DNA of 64,000 nucleotides from Paenibacillus apiarius (GTDB lineage: Bacteria; Bacillota; Bacilli; Paenibacillales; Paenibacillaceae): positions 930,001-994,000 of the forward strand of contig NZ_JAFFHZ010000001.1 in the NCBI RefSeq assembly GCF_017052585.1. Direction: 5' to 3'. Shown one piece after another: positions 60,464 through 64,000 of this stretch. The notes beneath the pieces are model-generated. The model saw only the letters and a program-made list of their open reading frames with translations. It was not told where the DNA came from and searched no databases. The stretch's first letter is position 1, and each line of letters opens with the position of its first letter. A program made the translations under genes and the position numbers.

Positions 60464-62185
60464 TTGAACAAATATGTACGCAAATCGCTAGTAATTGGTC
60501 TGGCACTTCTCGTGCTTCCGCTTAGCGCGATGCAATCAGGTACGACGCTGGCGAAAGAAACCGCAAAACCTCAGCCGGTCTCAAAAAATCTCATCATCCT
60601 GATCGGTGACGGCATGGGACCTGCACAAGTGTCGGCAGCTCGAATCTACTCCAAGAACAAGCTGAACCAACCTCACCTCAATCTGGACAGCATATATGTG
60701 GGTCAAGCCACCACCTTCGCTGATAAAGGTGAAGATGGCGATGCCATTGTGTCCGGCGAAGTAACAGATTCTGCTTCGGCAGGTACTGCCTTTGCCACAG
60801 GACACAAAACATACAATGCGGCAGTCAGCGTTTCTAACGAGGATGTTTCCAAGCCGTTTGCCTCGGTCATCGAAGCTTCCAAGTCAGTCGGCAAATCAAC
60901 AGGGCTTGTCACAACGGCCCGGATCACGCATGCAACACCTGCAGTATACGCAGCGCATGTCCGCAGCCGTGATAATGAAAATGCGATTGCATCTCAATAC
61001 TTGACATCCGATGTGGATGTTCTGCTTGGCGGCGGCAAGCGCCACTTCGTGAGCAAGAAAGAAAAAGGCAAACGTGAAGACAAAACCATTATTCCAGACT
61101 TTGAGAAAAAAGGTTATAAAGTTGTATACGATAAAAAAGGCTTGAAATCATTAACGGCAAAGAACAAAAAAATTCTGGGCCTGTTCCATGATTCCCACAT
61201 AGACTACGTGCTTGATCGCAAAGCGGAGACACCTAGCTTGGCTGACATGACCTCTAAAGCAATTGAATCATTGGCTGCCAATCCAAAAGGCTTCACGATG
61301 ATGATCGAGGGCGGACGGATTGATCATGCCGGCCATGCGAACGATTTAGGATCTATGATCCAAGAAACGTTGGACTTTGATGCAGCAGTCAAAGTAGCGC
61401 TGGCCTTCGCAAAAAAGGACGGCAATACATCTGTGGTGATAACAGCGGACCATGAAACAGGCGGATTCTCGCTCTCACGCGATAACATTTACGAGCTGAA
61501 CGTGGATGCATGGGATAAACAAAAGATTTCATCCGAGCTCCTTGGGCCACAGCTTGCCAAAGCCACCACAACAGATGAAGTCAAGGAACTCATCAAGAAA
61601 TATACCGGCTTTACCGACGTGACAGAGGAAGAAGCGCAATACATTATGGAGGGCGACGGATCCTCTTATAAGCAGGAAGGTGCATTTAACCAAGTGATGG
61701 CGAAGCGTTATTTAGTCGGATGGTCCGGACACGGACATTCTGCCGTTGACGTAGGCGTATGGGCCTACGGTCCGATTAGCCAGCTTGTCAAAGGGCAAGT
61801 CGACAATACCGATATCGCCAAAAGCATGGCTGAAGTTGCAGGATTGGATCTGGCGAGGGCTACAGCTGAACTGCGCAGCAAGCATTTGTACCCGAAATTT
61901 AAAGTAACCCCTGAAGGCAGCATCATGTACCCCGCAGTGGAATTGGCACAAGCTCTGCACATCAAGGTGTCGGATAACAGCGCTGCAAAGGAAACAACAT
62001 TCACAAAAGGAAAGGTAACCTTAAAAGTAAAGGACGATAACACGGTAACAATGAACGGCCAGACCAGCACCTTGCCGGCAGAATTAGACCACAACGTGCT
62101 GTACTTAAACCTCGACGCATTCAGCAAATTAACGGGTCTGCCTCTGAAATGGGATTCCTTGTCTGAACGTATCGCACTGAAATAA
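60464..62185 (+). CDS. Secreted alkaline phosphatase
   Basis: 573 residues from TTG 60464 (GGAGGGG 8 bases upstream). Signal peptide MNKYVRKSLVIGLALLVLPL... (to about 30). The phosphatase core keeps ILIGDGMG (metal Asp), VTDSASAGTAFATGHKT with nucleophile Ser103, MIEGGRIDHAGHAND, VITADHETGG and GWSGHGHSAVDVG. The last 60 residues resemble the C-terminal stalk of copper-amine-oxidase-like domains common in Paenibacillus exoproteins (MNGQTSTLPAELDHNVLYLN). Releases phosphate outside the cell; the promoter has a Pho-box array. Confidence 0.95.
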   Translation: MNKYVRKSLVIGLALLVLPLSAMQSGTTLAKETAKPQPVSKNLIILIGDGMGPAQVSAARIYSKNKLNQPHLNLDSIYVGQATTFADKGEDGDAIVSGEVTDSASAGTAFATGHKTYNAAVSVSNEDVSKPFASVIEASKSVGKSTGLVTTARITHATPAVYAAHVRSRDNENAIASQYLTSDVDVLLGGGKRHFVSKKEKGKREDKTIIPDFEKKGYKVVYDKKGLKSLTAKNKKILGLFHDSHIDYVLDRKAETPSLADMTSKAIESLAANPKGFTMMIEGGRIDHAGHANDLGSMIQETLDFDAAVKVALAFAKKDGNTSVVITADHETGGFSLSRDNIYELNVDAWDKQKISSELLGPQLAKATTTDEVKELIKKYTGFTDVTEEEAQYIMEGDGSSYKQEGAFNQVMAKRYLVGWSGHGHSAVDVGVWAYGPISQLVKGQVDNTDIAKSMAEVAGLDLARATAELRSKHLYPKFKVTPEGSIMYPAVELAQALHIKVSDNSAAKETTFTKGKVTLKVKDDNTVTMNGQTSTLPAELDHNVLYLNLDAFSKLTGLPLKWDSLSERIALK

Positions 62186-62376
62186 GCATGTTGACATTGA
62201 ACATTGACACGTATCAGAGGGCGACCAGATTGCCCTTCTAGTCCAAGCGGCAAAAGGCTACAGGGCGAAGTGCCGTCATCTGACAAGATTGGTTCCAGAT
62301 AAGTTCCGCTCCGGGCGCCGAATGCCCGTGCTTTAAGGTCAAATACCGATTTCGGATATTCACGCATACGATTGGA

Positions 62377-62405
62377 AGGTCGGAAGCATAACGCTCCGAC
62401 CTTTA
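62377..62405. terminator. Terminator between alkaline phosphatase and leuB
   Basis: Stem AAGGTCGG(A)GC with loop ATAAC and a short T run on the plus strand. A weaker hairpin (AGAGGGC... GCCCTTCT) lies at about 62217-62241. Confidence 0.6.
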
Positions 62406-62415
62406 TCATCCAACC

Positions 62416-63492
62416 TTATTTCATCGCGGCCACGATCAGATCGCCCATTTGCTCCGTGCCGAGCGCCTTCGATTTATCCGTTGCGATATCCCCTGTGCGG
62501 TGTCCCGCGTCAAGCACTTCCTTCACCGCCGTCTCAATCGACTGCGCCGCCGCTTCGTATCCGAATGTCAGGCGGAACATAAGCGCCACGGACAGGATCG
62601 TCGCAATCGGATTCGCCACGCCTTGGCCCGCGATATCCGGAGCGGAGCCGTGCACTGGCTCGTACAGCCCGAAGCTGCCTTCTCCCAGCGAAGCCGAGGA
62701 CAGCATGCCGATCGAGCCCGTCAGCATCGCCGCTTCGTCACTCAAAATATCTCCGAACATATTCTCCGTCACGATGACATCGAAGCTCGACGGACGGCGC
62801 AGAAGCTGCATCGCACAGTTGTCGACCAGCACGTGCTCCAGCTCCACGTCCGGATATTCCGGCGCAATGCGGTTCACCGTTTCGCGCCAGAGGCGGGACG
62901 TCTCGAGCACGTTCGCCTTGTCGACCGAAGCCAGCTTCTTGCGGCGCTTCTGCGCAATCTCGAACGCTTGGCGCACGATGCGCTCCACTTCCTGCACGTT
63001 GTATACGCACGTGTCGACCGCTTCTTGCCCGTGTTCGCCGTCGCGGCGGAACTTCTCGCCGAAGTAGATGCCGCCCGTCAGCTCTCGCACGACGATTAGG
63101 TCCGTTCCCTCAAGCACCTCCGGCTTCAATGTAGAGGCATCCTTCAAGCAATCGAAGATGACTGCCGGACGGATATTGGAGAATAATCCGAGCGCTTTGC
63201 GAATGCCAAGCAGCCCGGTCTCCGGGCGAAGCTCCTTCGGATTGCTGTCCCATTTCGGACCGCCTACCGCTCCCAGCAGGACGGCATCCGCTTGCTTGCA
63301 CTTCTCCAGCGTTTCTTCCGGAAGCGGGGTTCCTGTCTCGTCGATTGCAATACCGCCGAATAGGCTGTGGCTCGTTTCGAAAGAATACCCGAACAGCTCC
63401 TCCGTACGTTTTAATACTTTTTCCGCTTCTCTGACGACTTCCGGCCCGATGCCGTCACCTGCGATAATGGCGATCTTCTTCACGTCTGGCAT
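62416..63492 (-). CDS. leuB: 3-isopropylmalate dehydrogenase
   Basis: 358 residues from ATG 63492, 8 bases after GGAG; a GTG nine bases earlier (63501) is less likely. [20 protein letters not shown] opens the isocitrate/isopropylmalate dehydrogenase fold; [12 protein letters not shown], the substrate arginines ([20 protein letters not shown]) and [20 protein letters not shown] mark LeuB. It oxidises 3-isopropylmalate with NAD in leucine synthesis. Here it stands apart from leuA, leuC and leuD. Confidence 0.96.
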   Translation of the reverse strand: MPDVKKIAIIAGDGIGPEVVREAEKVLKRTEELFGYSFETSHSLFGGIAIDETGTPLPEETLEKCKQADAVLLGAVGGPKWDSNPKELRPETGLLGIRKALGLFSNIRPAVIFDCLKDASTLKPEVLEGTDLIVVRELTGGIYFGEKFRRDGEHGQEAVDTCVYNVQEVERIVRQAFEIAQKRRKKLASVDKANVLETSRLWRETVNRIAPEYPDVELEHVLVDNCAMQLLRRPSSFDVIVTENMFGDILSDEAAMLTGSIGMLSSASLGEGSFGLYEPVHGSAPDIAGQGVANPIATILSVALMFRLTFGYEAAAQSIETAVKEVLDAGHRTGDIATDKSKALGTEQMGDLIVAAMK

Positions 63493-63605
63493 GTCTGTCA
63501 CTCCTCGTTCATTGTCGTTACTTCAGTTGTAACACAAATGAAAGAGGTTGGCTAAGATATAAAAGCTATCATTTTTATAGGAAAAAACTATGGGTATAGT
63601 TATTT

Positions 63606-64000
63606 TCAATCGGCCTGCCCATCAATTACTTTTAGCAAATACCCATTCGGATTAAATGTAAGATGGAATTTATGTCTGCTTTCATCCACTATGAATTGGT
63701 CATTCTCCGTCAAAAATTGTTGCACGGCTCCCATGGGGCCGGGAGCCCATTGGGGAACAACCGGATTCCCCCCGATGATAGTATCTTCTACAATCATGTA
63801 ACTTCCAACCGTGACCAGATGATGATATATTCTCATTTCATTGAGAACGTGCGGCGCTGTATGATCGGAATCGAGAATGACCAATACGACATCGGCAGGA
63901 CATATATATTCCTTTACTTTATCAACCATCTCCGAAGAGGTCGTGTCACCTATTAAATAAGTAATTCTGCCATGCTCGGGTCTTTCCATTTCCACGATAT
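63606..64000 (-). CDS. CmcI-like (cephalosporin hydroxylase family) SAM enzyme, 5' part outside window
   Basis: 131 codons to the right edge; the frame continues beyond. IYLIGDTTSSE-like segment, then LVILDSDHTAPHVLNEMRIY, LVTVGSYMIVEDTIIGG and FHLTFNPNGYLLKV are the C-terminal half of the CmcI/rhamnosyl O-methyltransferase family. These are SAM-dependent methyltransferases of sugars or natural products despite the historic name. The N-terminal SAM-binding part is not visible. Transcribed in the same direction as leuB, with 104 bases between. Confidence 0.75.
   Translation of the reverse strand, partial: IVEMERPEHGRITYLIGDTTSSEMVDKVKEYICPADVVLVILDSDHTAPHVLNEMRIYHHLVTVGSYMIVEDTIIGGNPVVPQWAPGPMGAVQQFLTENDQFIVDESRHKFHLTFNPNGYLLKVIDGQAD

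Overview
The window looks like a chromosomal segment of a Paenibacillus-type endospore-forming Firmicute. The grounds are strong AGGAGG ribosome-binding sites, frequent TTG/GTG starts, a Phe T-box on pheST, glpFK with a terminator leader, a PBSX-like tail cluster, an Alo-type peptide receptor and a KinA-like kinase. The species cannot be fixed from the sequence alone.

Layout. 1-8190: a ZapA-type protein with a giant coiled-coil tail (runs off the left edge), an RRNPP receptor/propeptide pair, pheT and pheS behind a T-box. 8470-12490: a gluconeogenic unit, gapB, an SR1P-like small protein and ppdK, behind a CcpN-type operator. 12823-17830: an NCS2 purine permease, a repeat-bearing intergenic region, then glpF-glpK with promoter, cre and leader terminator. 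17827-18664: a secreted protein and a small membrane protein. 18845-33582: a minus-strand contractile-tail operon (XkdK to XkdX order) without head, DNA-packaging, integrase or lysis genes, with an ArpU-type regulator, a leader terminator, a divergent Xre repressor plus ImmA-type peptidase, and a LexA box. It is best read as a tailocin (PBSX/R-type) locus. 33703-41977: sugar epimerase, methyltransferase, pentapeptide-repeat protein, two tRNAs with a duplicated tRNA 3' end, a two-component system, a LacI regulator, a YbjQ protein and a DRE-TIM aldolase. 42170-44793: Fur-type box and the feoA-feoB-small Cys-rich protein operon. 44809-51232: LysR/DMT divergent pair, pepA, a PAS histidine kinase, small proteins. 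51381-59324: a four-gene, translationally coupled alpha-glucan operon (DUF4912, GH57-GT4 fusion, nucleotidyltransferase-phosphomutase fusion, intracellular GH15). 59362-64000: 2-Cys peroxiredoxin with a PerR-type box, alkaline phosphatase with an 11-bp-phased Pho box array, leuB and a partial CmcI-like gene.

The most interesting points are: the head-less tail operon with its nested controls (LexA box, 33-bp spaced operators, terminator/antiterminator leader and a -1 frameshift site); the ZapA protein with 23 uninterrupted 11-residue repeats; the AloR/AloP-like pair; the gapB-SR1P-ppdK arrangement; the glucan operon in which a phosphomutase domain has lost both signature motifs; and an undescribed (to me) intergenic hairpin repeat present twice in opposite orientations. 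All functions are inferred from sequence by eye; no database search was run.
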